Both the position numbers and the translations under genes were made by a program. A model generated the notes under the pieces. It was not told the DNA's origin, made no database searches, and saw only the letters and a program-made list of their open reading frames with translations. Positions 26,273 to 36,183 of a stretch of DNA of 64,000 bases are shown here, one piece after another. Position 1 is the stretch's first letter, and each line of letters starts with the position of its first letter. This DNA is from Hymenobacter sp. DG25A (GTDB lineage Bacteria > Bacteroidota > Bacteroidia > Cytophagales > Hymenobacteraceae), in assembly GCF_001280305.1 (NCBI RefSeq), contig NZ_CP012623.1:1426001-1490000 (forward strand), read 5' to 3'.

Positions 26273-26288
26273 CTTGACATATATCAAG
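26273..26288. promoter_or_regulatory. Crp/Fnr-type operator palindrome
   Basis: CTTGACATATATCAAG is a 16-bp palindrome with one mismatched pair, containing TTGA-N6-TCAA, the Fnr/Crp half-site arrangement. It sits between the regulator gene and a small membrane protein gene whose ATG is 64 bp downstream. Confidence 0.55.
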
Positions 26289-26351
26289 CGGAATGGCGGG
26301 GGCATACCTGACTTTTGGAGCATCATTTCAACCTTCGATGAATGCTCTTTT

Positions 26352-26777
26352 ATGAAACTTATCGGTGCTACTGCTCTTTGTTTAGTTCTTGTCATTGGCA
26401 ACGTATTGCTGGGCTACTACTGTGCTCCGCTTGAAATACTGCTTACTCCGTTAGTAGTGATAGGAACTATGTGGCTATTGCTCGCAGCCGGACCATACGC
26501 CTCGCCTTGGCTTACTTCCCTGCTCTCGGCCGTGCTCATCTGTGGCCATGATGCGGGCGTGAAACTATATGGAGGGGGCACCCACGACTCAGCGGGCCAG
26601 GGCTTCATCCATGCTTTTTTATTTTTTGGCCTTATTCCAGCCTATCTGCTTTTGCTTGCCCGGCTAGATCAGCGGCCGAACCTTCCCGCATCAGCCAGGT
26701 TAGTCGCCAACCTGCTGTTTCCTTTGTTGGTGGGGGGCTACCTATCTATGTTTGGCTGGTTGGGAGTCGAAATGTAA
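26352..26777 (+). CDS. Small integral membrane protein of unknown function
   Basis: A 141-residue protein with four predicted membrane helices: residues about 3-23, 30-48, 85-103 and 118-136. The loop between helices 2 and 3 holds ICGHDAGVKLYGGGTHDSAG, with conserved-looking His, Asp and Gly. I do not recognise a family. The ATG at 26352 begins with the first helix; the upstream extension in the same frame would cover the operator and has no membrane character. It is likely controlled by the adjacent Crp/Fnr protein through that palindrome (inference). Confidence 0.7.
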   Translation: MKLIGATALCLVLVIGNVLLGYYCAPLEILLTPLVVIGTMWLLLAAGPYASPWLTSLLSAVLICGHDAGVKLYGGGTHDSAGQGFIHAFLFFGLIPAYLLLLARLDQRPNLPASARLVANLLFPLLVGGYLSMFGWLGVEM

Positions 26778-26838
26778 ATCCGGCTGCCTCCTGTTTCCAT
26801 GGATAAGGCCAGGAACGCTGCCCCATTGACTGGCTTAA

Positions 26839-29391
26839 TCAAAACCGCGCAATAACCCGCACATTAATCACGCGCCGGGAAAGGTAATTCGGCACCGAAT
26901 ACGTGCGGCCGTTAAGGTCCTGGATGTAGTTGTACCCTCCTACATTATTGGCATCAATAATATTGAGGACCTCCAGGCCCAGCCACAGGCTTTCCAGCTG
27001 GCCCACGCGGCGGGTGCCTTCGCCCACATGCATAGTAATGGCTTTGGAGAACCCCAGATCAACCCGCTGGTAGGCGCGCGTAAGCTTGGTGGTTCCGCGA
27101 AGTTCGGGTAAGCCGGGCGGGCTGAAGGGCAAGCCGGAACCAAATACCAGGTTCACGTAGCCTTTCACCGAAGGGTTATTCGGCAAATGATCCTGGAAGA
27201 ATATCCCCAGGTTTACGCGCTGGTCGCTGGGGCGGCGGATGTAGCCTTTTGCATCGCGGCCCAGTATTTTTCCATCGGCATCGTAGCGCGTGATGGAGTC
27301 GCCCTCCAGGTTTTCTTTGGTAGTTAGAATGCCCAGGCTGAACCACGACTCCGCTCCTTTTACAAACTCTCCGCTCACGCGGGCATCAATTCCGGCGGCG
27401 TAGGCAGTGGCATTGTTGCGGGCAAAGTAGCGCAGCCGCACATTGTCTACATCATAAGGCACCACATCCGTCAGGTATTTATAGTACACCTCACCGGAGA
27501 AGCGGAACGGACGCCCCCACTGCTCAAACTTCAGGTCGGAGCCGGCAATGAAATGCAGGGAGCGTTGCGCGCGCAGCTCCGGGTTCAGTACCCCGGTGTA
27601 TACCAGTACGCCATTGGCGTCGCGCTGGCTTTGTTGGTCGCGCAGCTCGCGGTAGAACGGCGGCTGGTAGTACACGCCCGTCCCAAACTTGAAGGATAGA
27701 TTGGGGTTGCGGCGGGTAATCATGGAATACTGCACCCGGGGACTGATGGTAAGCTGATTATTTACCGTCCAGTAGTTGGTGCGGAGCCCGTAGGTGAGTG
27801 TGCGCAGCGAGTCCAGGGTGATGGTGTGCTGGGCATAACCCTGGTAACGGAAACTGGTCAGGCCCAGATCAGCCTGCAGCCGGGTGCGGCGGTAGTCGGG
27901 CACAAAGTCGGCGGAGTCTACAAAGCTGTATTCGCTCAGCTCATCGTTTATCTTTTCGCGGCCTGCCTTTACGCCCGCCAGGATGGTATGGCGCGTGCCG
28001 GGCGTCCAGCTGCCACGGGTTTCCAGGCTGCCGATGCGGGCCTGCAGCGTATTGCGGGAATGATCGAAGCGGGAACCCAGGTTGCGCTGACGCACTTCCT
28101 TGTTAAAATCCGGGGAGTTGGGGTCCCGGTCAATATCCGCTAGCGAATAGCTGGCTTCAACGTCGCGGTACTCCAGCTCCCGGGAAAGCAATACACCCGC
28201 CAGCACTTCGGCCTGCAATTCCCGCGTGAAGCGGTGGCGCAGGTTCAGGCCCGTCTGGTAGGTATCGTACTGCATCCGCTCGTGGCCACCGTAGGTAATA
28301 GAAAGGCGCTGAAACTGCGCCGTACCGGTGCTGAAGGTTGACTCGCCACTCTCCGGAGCAAACACAAAATCGTTGTGGGCCACGGTGGTGAGCAGCCCAA
28401 TGGTAGTGCGGTCCAGGTCGGTGGTATCGCGGCCCAGCGTGGCCGTTACGTACAGCTGCGCATCATAAAACGTGGGGTTGTAATTTCCCTGGGCACTGCG
28501 CAACGAGTTAAAAACGTACGTCGGGTTCTTGTAGCGCACCCCAGCCAGGTAGCTGACGCGCTTATTGGGCGAAACGGCCTCTACGTGCGCCGTGGCACCT
28601 GTGAGGCTGGCCGATGCGGAAGCGGCAAAGCGCTGGGGCACTTTGTACACCACATTCAGTACTGAGGAAAGCTTATCACCATATTTCGGCTGCCAGCCGC
28701 CACTGGAGAAGTCCACCTTATCTACCAGGTCGGGGTTAACGAAGCTGAGGCCTTCCTGCTGGGCCGAGGTAACCAGAAACGGCCGGTATACCTCAAAGCC
28801 ATTCACATACACCAGGTTTTCCTCGTAGTTGCCGCCGCGCACCGAGTAGGTACTGGTCAGCTCATTATTGGCCACCACGCCCGGCAGCGTCGTCAGGATT
28901 TTGTTGAAGTCGCCGAAGGCGGAAGGCAGCTCTTTGGCCGTGCGGGGATCCAGCGGGGTAATACTGACCTGCTCCCGGGGGTCGGCATTATCCGAGCGGC
29001 CCCGCACGGTTACGTTGCGAAGGGAGCGGGAATCGGTTTTCAGGGTCAGGGTTAGTTCCTGGGTGTAGGCCAGGTTCAGAGGCTGGCGCAGGGTCTGGTA
29101 GCCCAGCCGGCGCGCCACCAGCATCAGGGTCCGGCTTTCGGAGGGAGCCGTAACTTTCAGCTGAAAGTGCCCCTGCTCGTTGGTGGTACTGGCACCGGGC
29201 AGGCCTTCAATGCCTACCACCACCAGCTCCAGGGGCTGCCCCGCGGCATCACGCACGGTGCCGGAAATCTGCGTAGGACCGGCTTGCTGCGCTACCGCGG
29301 CGGGCGTATTCCACCCAATCAGCAGCATCAGCAGTAAAACTACCGGCCACGGAAACCTGCCCCCAATACCCCTTACCTGAATCCCCCGCAT
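26839..29391 (-). CDS. TonB-dependent outer-membrane receptor with carboxypeptidase-like N-domain
   Basis: An 850-residue outer-membrane transporter. After a signal peptide (ending AAVAQQ) comes a carboxypeptidase-regulatory-like beta-sandwich (ISGTVRDAAGQPLELVVVGI, about 42-125). A plug domain (about 135-260) includes LTTLPGVVANNELTSTYSVR and GGNYEENLVYVNG. A 22-strand barrel ends in the aromatic strand VINVRVIARF. No SusD partner follows, so it is not a classic Sus pair and the substrate is unknown. Its ATG overlaps the rpe stop (TAATG), so it is translationally coupled to rpe. Confidence 0.92.
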   Translation of the reverse strand: MRGIQVRGIGGRFPWPVVLLLMLLIGWNTPAAVAQQAGPTQISGTVRDAAGQPLELVVVGIEGLPGASTTNEQGHFQLKVTAPSESRTLMLVARRLGYQTLRQPLNLAYTQELTLTLKTDSRSLRNVTVRGRSDNADPREQVSITPLDPRTAKELPSAFGDFNKILTTLPGVVANNELTSTYSVRGGNYEENLVYVNGFEVYRPFLVTSAQQEGLSFVNPDLVDKVDFSSGGWQPKYGDKLSSVLNVVYKVPQRFAASASASLTGATAHVEAVSPNKRVSYLAGVRYKNPTYVFNSLRSAQGNYNPTFYDAQLYVTATLGRDTTDLDRTTIGLLTTVAHNDFVFAPESGESTFSTGTAQFQRLSITYGGHERMQYDTYQTGLNLRHRFTRELQAEVLAGVLLSRELEYRDVEASYSLADIDRDPNSPDFNKEVRQRNLGSRFDHSRNTLQARIGSLETRGSWTPGTRHTILAGVKAGREKINDELSEYSFVDSADFVPDYRRTRLQADLGLTSFRYQGYAQHTITLDSLRTLTYGLRTNYWTVNNQLTISPRVQYSMITRRNPNLSFKFGTGVYYQPPFYRELRDQQSQRDANGVLVYTGVLNPELRAQRSLHFIAGSDLKFEQWGRPFRFSGEVYYKYLTDVVPYDVDNVRLRYFARNNATAYAAGIDARVSGEFVKGAESWFSLGILTTKENLEGDSITRYDADGKILGRDAKGYIRRPSDQRVNLGIFFQDHLPNNPSVKGYVNLVFGSGLPFSPPGLPELRGTTKLTRAYQRVDLGFSKAITMHVGEGTRRVGQLESLWLGLEVLNIIDANNVGGYNYIQDLNGRTYSVPNYLSRRVINVRVIARF

Positions 29392-30089
29392 TAGTCGAGG
29401 TCGGAAGTCAGGGCAGTAGTCAGCATCTCGCGCATCTCGGCCAGCGTGGCTATGGGGTCAGGGGAGTTGAATACGAAGCTGCCGGCAACCAGCACATCGG
29501 CGCCGGCTTGCACCAGGGCCGTGGCATTCTCGGTCGTTACGCCGCCATCAATTTCAATCAGGGCGCGGCTGCCGCAATCTACCAGCAGCTCTTTCAGGGC
29601 CGCTACTTTGCGCAGCGTATTGGGGATGAAGCTCTGTCCGCCAAAGCCAGGGTTTACCGACATAATGCACACCAGATCCAGATCGGCAGCAATATCTTCC
29701 AGCACCCACACCGGCGTGTGGGGATTAAGCGCTACGCCGGCCCGGCAGCCCAGGCTTTTGATTTGCTGAATAACCCGGTTCAGGTGGGTGCAGGCCTCAT
29801 AATGCACCGTCAGGTTGGCGGCGCCGGCATCCCGAAAAGCCGCCAGATAGTGCTGGGGCTCTTCTATCATGAGATGCACATCCAGGGGCTGTTGGGCATG
29901 CCGATGAATAGCCTGCAGGACAGGAATGCCGAAGGAGATATTCGGGACGAAACGACCGTCCATCACGTCGCAGTGCAGCCAGTCGGCGGCACTGTGCGCC
30001 AGGCGTTCGGTTTCAGCCTGCAGATTAGCAAAATCTGAAGCGAGTAATGAAGGGGCCAGCAGCGGTGCCGGGCGGTGCGAATGGTTCAT
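29391..30089 (-). CDS. rpe: Ribulose-phosphate 3-epimerase
   Basis: A 232-residue TIM-barrel metalloenzyme that interconverts ribulose 5-phosphate and xylulose 5-phosphate in the pentose phosphate pathway. Metal and catalytic residues are visible: H39 and D41 in LHCDVMDGRFVPNISFG, H72 in DVHLMIEEP, and the late Asp in LIEIDGGV. MSVNPGFGGQSF is the flexible loop. A -7-like TACCTTCG lies at 30094-30101, only a few bases before the ATG, so the mRNA leader may be very short. It overlaps the receptor gene by one base. Confidence 0.96.
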   Translation of the reverse strand: MNHSHRPAPLLAPSLLASDFANLQAETERLAHSAADWLHCDVMDGRFVPNISFGIPVLQAIHRHAQQPLDVHLMIEEPQHYLAAFRDAGAANLTVHYEACTHLNRVIQQIKSLGCRAGVALNPHTPVWVLEDIAADLDLVCIMSVNPGFGGQSFIPNTLRKVAALKELLVDCGSRALIEIDGGVTTENATALVQAGADVLVAGSFVFNSPDPIATLAEMREMLTTALTSDLD

Positions 30090-30155
30090 GCTACGAAGGT
30101 AGGAGTTGCCTGGAATTCTGAACAGTAGCTCCGGCGCCTTCCCGGGAAAAAAGAG

Positions 30156-31814
30156 TTACAGCCGCACAAAGCGCACGGTGCGCTGCACGGAATCTGCGCT
30201 GACCGTACAGGTATAGGTGCCGCGGGCCAGCACGCCGGTGCGCACGCGCATTTCGGCGCCGGCGCCGGGCATGCTGCGGTCCAGCACCAGGGCACCCCGC
30301 GCATCATAAACCCGCACACGCAGGGTTTTCTGAAGGAGCTCTTCGGGAATGTTGAGAAACAGCTCGTTGCTGGCCGTGGGGTTGGGATACACCATCAGGC
30401 CGGTGGCTTTGCTTGGCAATCTTTTGCCCGGGTTGGCCAGCTGATAGGCGCGCACAAAGCTGGGAACCCCGTAGCCCCGCTCATTGTCGGGATTAGCGGC
30501 CTGGGTGCCCGAGCGCTTCAGCGTTTCAATTACCTGCTGCGCACTCAGGGCCGGGCTTGACTGCCACAACCCGGCTACCATGCCCGCCAGTACCGGACAG
30601 GCGTAGGACGTGCCATTGCCGCGCACGGCCACCCCGCTGGGCCGGATAATAGCCGTCAGGTAGCCCATAGCCATTAAATCAGGCTTGATGCGACCATCGG
30701 AAGTAGGCCCCACGGAGCTAAAGCCCGCCCGGGCACCCAGGGAATCCACGGCTCCCACGGCAATAACGGAATCGGCATCCGCCGGCACATCAATGTAGCG
30801 CCAGGGCTTGTCACCGTCGTTGCCGGCGCTGTTCAGCACTACCATACCCACGCGGGCCGCCAGGGTGGCGGCGCGGGTGCCAATGGCCGTGCGGCCGTTC
30901 AAATCAGTATAGGTATGGTCTACTGAGGGCGCATCGAAAGTGGTGTAGCCCAGCGAGGAGCTGATGATGTCTACCCCTACGGAATCGGCATATTCGGCTG
31001 CAATCAGCCAGTTCATTTCCTCTACGGGATGCTCGGAGCTGGCATCTTCGGTGATGAAGAGATGATAAGTGGCCTTGGGCGCGGTGCCCACATAAAAGCC
31101 GGGCGTATTGGCGGCCAGCGCGGAAAGAACACTGGTGCCGTGGATGTCGCGCTGAAAAACAGCGGTGCTTTTATCCACGAAGTTGAAGGTGCTGCCGAGG
31201 CGCTTTTCCGTGAAAAGCAGCTTGAAAGCCTCCAGCTGATCTACGCTGGGGAAGCCGGCATCGAAAACCGCTATCTGCATGCCCTCGCCCTTATAACCGG
31301 CCTCATGCATGGTAACGGCATCCAGCTGGGCGGCCTGCGCATACGCCAGGCCATACTCGGCGCGGCGGCTTTGGGTGGCTTGTTTGGTTGAAACTACCGG
31401 GGTGAGTACAGGCCGGGCGCCGGCCTGGGGTTTACGGTTGAGGGTTTCGGCCTTGTTAATAAACGGCAAGGCCTGCACCCGCGCCAGGGTAGCCGAGTCG
31501 CAGCTGATCATGGCCGCGTTAAACCACCGCGAAGTGTACCAGAGCTGCACACCCGGCACGGCCCGCACCTGGGCTACGTAGTTGGGAGCTACGGGCAGGT
31601 CGCGCGGGGCAATGGCAATTTGCTGCTTGCTGCGCCGCTGCAGGGCCCGGGCCGAGAGAAAGGCTTCCGGCCGAGCGGTGGTAAAGGGCGTACCGGCTTT
31701 GTCCCGGAAATACACCAGATGCTTGCGCACCGTACCGCCTGCCACCGCCGGAGGATTACCCAGGGCCACGACATTACACCCAAAAGTCAGAAGCAGCAGA
31801 AGCCACGCGCGCAT
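30156..31814 (-). CDS. S8 subtilisin-like serine protease with type IX secretion sorting domain
   Basis: A 552-residue secreted protease. A signal peptide starts at the ATG 31814 (MRAWLLLLLTFGCNVVALG); a TTG seven codons upstream is less likely. The triad is Asp in IAVFDAGFPS, His in IHGTSVLSALAA and Ser in GNGTSYACPVLAG, with the oxyanion Asn in VLNSAGNDG. A propeptide-like region precedes the catalytic domain. The C-terminal 80 residues are a Por-type sorting domain: VYPNPTASNELFLNI, VRVYDARGALV, GTYTCTVSADS. Export through T9SS to the surface or medium follows from that domain. It lies downstream of a lipoprotein gene and probably in one transcript with mnmA. Confidence 0.92.
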   Translation of the reverse strand: MRAWLLLLLTFGCNVVALGNPPAVAGGTVRKHLVYFRDKAGTPFTTARPEAFLSARALQRRSKQQIAIAPRDLPVAPNYVAQVRAVPGVQLWYTSRWFNAAMISCDSATLARVQALPFINKAETLNRKPQAGARPVLTPVVSTKQATQSRRAEYGLAYAQAAQLDAVTMHEAGYKGEGMQIAVFDAGFPSVDQLEAFKLLFTEKRLGSTFNFVDKSTAVFQRDIHGTSVLSALAANTPGFYVGTAPKATYHLFITEDASSEHPVEEMNWLIAAEYADSVGVDIISSSLGYTTFDAPSVDHTYTDLNGRTAIGTRAATLAARVGMVVLNSAGNDGDKPWRYIDVPADADSVIAVGAVDSLGARAGFSSVGPTSDGRIKPDLMAMGYLTAIIRPSGVAVRGNGTSYACPVLAGMVAGLWQSSPALSAQQVIETLKRSGTQAANPDNERGYGVPSFVRAYQLANPGKRLPSKATGLMVYPNPTASNELFLNIPEELLQKTLRVRVYDARGALVLDRSMPGAGAEMRVRTGVLARGTYTCTVSADSVQRTVRFVRL

Positions 31815-31883
31815 AAACCGGCTTAAAAAGATCAACAGCTACTCAATCAACACCAACCCCGCAAAAAGGCTGCAGACCGGGGC

Positions 31884-32596
31884 CTACAACTTACCCGATT
31901 CCAGCAGGGTTTCGCGGTGCTCGCGCCCGGCCAGAATATAGCCGGATCCTACCTGACAGCCCTGCCCTGTGGTGCTGCCGTCGCAGTAAATAAACCGCCT
32001 GGTTTCCCGGAATACGGGGCCTTCGTTGCGGGCATATACCTGTTTGCGCTGGGTGAGGTAGTACAGGTTATTCTCCACGTCGTCCAGCGTAGTGAGGGTT
32101 TCGGCGTATTCCTTGTCGCCAGCCTTGAAGGGCTTACCCACGTTTTGGTATTGACGACCCACAGTATCCAGAGCGGCAAAGGCGTAGGGGTTCCAACGCC
32201 TGCCTTCGCGCACCGGGAATACCAGCTCTACCGTGCGGCGGTTGCCGCGCAGCAGCTGCAGGCTCTGGCTGGTGGGCGTGAGCACAAACACGCTGTCATC
32301 GGCCCACTCTTCAGCAGCTTTTTCCCGGCGGGAGCGCACAATTCGGTAGCTCAGCAGGCCCGCGGCATCGGTAAAGGTGTCCTCAATTCGTTCGCGCAGC
32401 TGGTACTGGGTGGTGGTGGCTACGTTATCATCCCAGATAACATCTTCAGCGGCAAAGGTGCGGTAGGTGCCGGTGGCCACCGGGTAATATTCCTTACCCA
32501 GTGGCGCCGGGGCCTCCGTTTCCTTTTTGCAACTGACGACCACTCCAACCAACAGCACTGCCCAGCGGGCGCGCCGCTGCATACTTACGAATTGAG

Positions 32597-32600
<4 letters not shown>
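31884..32600 (-). CDS. Putative lipoprotein of unknown function
   Basis: A 238-residue protein with a short hydrophobic segment ending in VGVVVSCKKE (Cys24), a probable lipobox. The mature part is beta-rich with patterns such as YYPVATGTYRTFAAEDVIW and YCDGSTTGQGCQ, with no recognised domain. Its ATG overlaps the mnmA stop in an ATGA arrangement, so its translation is coupled to mnmA although their functions look unrelated. Confidence 0.8.
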
Positions 32601-33745
<1,145 letters not shown>

Positions 33746-33793
33746 ACGTGAATCAAATTGCGCCCGAAGCGTGAAAGGTTCCGGCCGAATAAA

Positions 33794-33801
33794 CAAAGGT
33801 A
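33794..33801 (-). promoter_or_regulatory. -7 promoter element of mnmA
   Basis: The minus strand reads TACCTTTG, an exact TAnnTTTG match, about 50 bp before the mnmA ATG. Confidence 0.5.
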
Positions 33802-33985
33802 CGGACTTCCCCTGTACGTACCTCTGCTTCCGGTAAAGCCTGCTGTATAGAGGAGCTTAAATTATCATTGGCCCGAATTTGTTGGACTATCACCCAAACC
33901 AATTTCACCAGGTTTCGGATATTGCAGCGGCAAACCCGCTATTTGGCTTCTGCCGCTTCCTCTCTGCTCTGCTAGTTTCTTCCTT

Positions 33986-34606
33986 ATGTCTCTGATTACG
34001 TCCGTGCTGGTGCGCGGTATCAATAACCTGTCTGATGCGCGCTACTGCGCCGGAATGGGTGCCGATTACCTGACTTTTAACCTCGACCCTGCATTGCCCG
34101 CTCACCTTGCCCCGGAGACGGTGAAAGAGCTTAGTGGCTGGGTGGCTGGCATTAAGCTGGTGGGCGAATTCAGCACTCTGCCCGTACCGGAAATCAATGC
34201 CATAGCCCGGGAATGCGGCCTGAGCTATGTGCTGCTCACCCGCATACGCTCCACCGAGGAGCTGGCCGGGCTGGAGCTGCCCGTGTTGCAGGTGATGAAC
34301 TGGATACCGGATATGGTACCCGAAGATGTGGATATGCGCTTTAAGCAGCTAAAAGGGCAAGTGGCGGGGTATGTACTGCCCACTATCCCACCCCAGCCGC
34401 TCACCGCAAACCAGCTGGCGCATCTGACTGAGCAGGCCCGCACCTACCCTATCTGGCTGGCCGCGGGCTTTGCCACCGGCAACCTGCGCGAGCTGCTGAA
34501 CACCATACATCCGGCCGGCATTGTGCTGCAAGGCGGCGACGAAATAAAGCCCGGCCTGCGCGACTTCTCCGAAATGGAAGCCGTGTTTGAAGAGCTGGAA
34601 GACTAA
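33986..34606 (+). CDS. TrpF-like (phosphoribosylanthranilate isomerase fold) protein lacking catalytic residues
   Basis: A 206-residue (beta/alpha)8-barrel protein related to TrpF. The N-terminus VLVRGINNLSDARYCAGMGA aligns with the TrpF motif K-x-C-G-I-x-x-x-x-D-A, but Arg10 replaces the catalytic Cys. The usual L-L-D motif reads YVLPTI, so the general-acid Asp seems absent as well. The C-terminus keeps the family outline (AAGFATGNLRELL, GDEIKPGLRDF). It is alone, away from any trp genes. Isomerase activity is doubtful, and it may have another ligand. It is divergent from mnmA and convergent with the MDMPI-like gene 10 bp away. Confidence 0.8.
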   Translation: MSLITSVLVRGINNLSDARYCAGMGADYLTFNLDPALPAHLAPETVKELSGWVAGIKLVGEFSTLPVPEINAIARECGLSYVLLTRIRSTEELAGLELPVLQVMNWIPDMVPEDVDMRFKQLKGQVAGYVLPTIPPQPLTANQLAHLTEQARTYPIWLAAGFATGNLRELLNTIHPAGIVLQGGDEIKPGLRDFSEMEAVFEELED

Positions 34607-34616
34607 CCCAGCCGCC

Positions 34617-35447
34617 TTAGGCCATAACCGTTAACAGGCTAAAGAGCGGCTCGGCCAGGCGTGCCTCGCCGGAGGTGTGCACGTGCGACTCAGCAAGAGT
34701 GCGCGGCAGACTATTGGTAAAGAGCCGCCAGGCCACGGCGCCAGCCAGCGTAATGTGCGTGGTAGGCGGCTGGGCATTGCCAGGTGCTTCCAGCTTCCAC
34801 GCTTGGGACAGCCGGCGCAGCTGCCAGTGCCCGCCGCCTTCTCCCGTTACCGTAATCAAGACGGTAGCACCTTCTCCCGCTTCTGTATTGCGGTAATGAT
34901 GCGGTAGCGCCCGCAGGCAGGTATCCAGAAAAGGATAGTATAATTCAGCGGTGAGTAAGGCAGCCTCCTGCCCCACGGCCTGCCGTATTTGCTGCTGATG
35001 ATGCCACTTCTCGGTGTACTCGCGCGCCGTGTGAAACCAGTTGGCCGACTGCTCTTCCCCGGCCCAGGCCACGGAAAATACCGCTGGCGCCTGGGGATCC
35101 AGCGAGGCTAGGTACTGATTGTACTCGGGGCCGGAAAGCGCCAGCAGCCAGGTAATAACCGCCGGACTCAGGCGCTGGCCGGCGGCCACCCAGTCGGCGT
35201 TCAGCTGATTCAGAAAAGTAACTACATCGGCATAGCTCCCACTGGCCGGCGCCTGCCCGAAATAGCCGTCGCGCAGCATGGAGAGCGTGCGCAGGTTGCC
35301 ATCCAGCAGGTGCAGCGCCACGTCGCGCACGCGCCAGGCCGGGGCCAAGGTAGGCCGTTCCCAGTCCTCGGGCTTCAGACTGCGCAGCAGCGTGAGCAGC
35401 TTTTCGTCGAGCAGGGGCAGCAAGTGCACGGTGTGGAGGGGAGCCAT
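34617..35447 (-). CDS. MDMPI/DinB-superfamily protein (maleylpyruvate isomerase N-terminal-like)
   Basis: A 276-residue protein of the DinB/YfiT-like four-helix superfamily, maleylpyruvate-isomerase type. The N-terminal half has LRSLKPEDWERPTLAPAWRVRDVALHLLDG, whose W...DVALHL supplies the metal His, with a second His in WFHTAREYTEKWHHQQQIR. The C-terminal part is a small alpha/beta domain typical of the MDMPI group. Such enzymes use mycothiol in actinobacteria. In a bacillithiol-making organism (BshB1 is at 55 kb) a bacillithiol-linked reaction is possible, which is inference. It lies 12 bp after trmB. Confidence 0.82.
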   Translation of the reverse strand: MAPLHTVHLLPLLDEKLLTLLRSLKPEDWERPTLAPAWRVRDVALHLLDGNLRTLSMLRDGYFGQAPASGSYADVVTFLNQLNADWVAAGQRLSPAVITWLLALSGPEYNQYLASLDPQAPAVFSVAWAGEEQSANWFHTAREYTEKWHHQQQIRQAVGQEAALLTAELYYPFLDTCLRALPHHYRNTEAGEGATVLITVTGEGGGHWQLRRLSQAWKLEAPGNAQPPTTHITLAGAVAWRLFTNSLPRTLAESHVHTSGEARLAEPLFSLLTVMA

Positions 35448-35459
35448 TAGCAGCAGAAG

Positions 35460-36122
35460 TTAGCTAAGCCGGAATTGCAGGTATTTGATGGGGATATTGC
35501 TGGCACGGTACCGGCCTTCAAAGTGCGTCTGAATATCCTCCGCGTGCGGCAGAAGCTCGGGCGTGGCATACAGGTCCTTGGTTTGGGCCAGGATGGTAGC
35601 CCCGGGGCGGGCCAGCACGGTTTCCAGAGTGTAATCATACAAGGCCTCGCTGTCCGTTTTAAGGTGCACCAGGCCACCCGGGCGCAGCACCTCCTGATAC
35701 AGATTCAGGTAGCGCGGGGCGGTAAGCCGGCGCTTAATATCCCGGTCGCGCGGCCGCGGGTCAGGAAACGTTATCCATATTTCACTTAGCTCGCCGGGCG
35801 CAAAATGCTCGGTCAGGGTTTGGGCCTGGGTGCGCAGGAAGCCCACGTTCGTCAGGCCCAGGTCGCGGGCGCGGGTGCTGCCGCGCCATATTCTTTCTCC
35901 CTTTATATCGAGCCCCAGAAAATTGCGCTCCGGGTAGCGCTGGGCCAGGCCAACGGTGTACTCGCCTTTGCCGCAACCCATTTCCAGGGTAATAGGTTGG
36001 CTGGCGGGGAAAAAGGCCTCGTTCCACTGGCCGGCCAGTTGCAGGTAGGTTTCCTTCCCCGGCTCCACAATTTCGGCGCGGGTAGCATTTTCAGCGAAGC
36101 GTACTAGTTTGATTCTACTCAC
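35460..36122 (-). CDS. trmB: tRNA (guanine-N7-)-methyltransferase
   Basis: A 220-residue SAM-dependent methyltransferase for G46 of tRNA. The SAM site is LEMGCGKGEYTVGLA. The catalytic segment is IWITFPDPRPRDRDIKRRLT, and the C-terminus is Y-R-A-S-N-I-P-I-K-Y-L-Q-F. I use the GTG at 36122, giving (M)SRIKLVRFAENATRA, because homologues in this phylum start exactly there. The ATG at 36203 would overlap folC and add 27 alien residues. A small GC hairpin (36140-36152) with T-rich tails lies in the folC-trmB gap and may attenuate. Confidence 0.93.
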   Translation of the reverse strand: MSRIKLVRFAENATRAEIVEPGKETYLQLAGQWNEAFFPASQPITLEMGCGKGEYTVGLAQRYPERNFLGLDIKGERIWRGSTRARDLGLTNVGFLRTQAQTLTEHFAPGELSEIWITFPDPRPRDRDIKRRLTAPRYLNLYQEVLRPGGLVHLKTDSEALYDYTLETVLARPGATILAQTKDLYATPELLPHAEDIQTHFEGRYRASNIPIKYLQFRLS

Positions 36123-36183
36123 AAAAACTAAAAAGAGTGGCGCCCAGGGCGCAGTTGAAGTTAGAGGTGAAAGGGGCTTCTGC

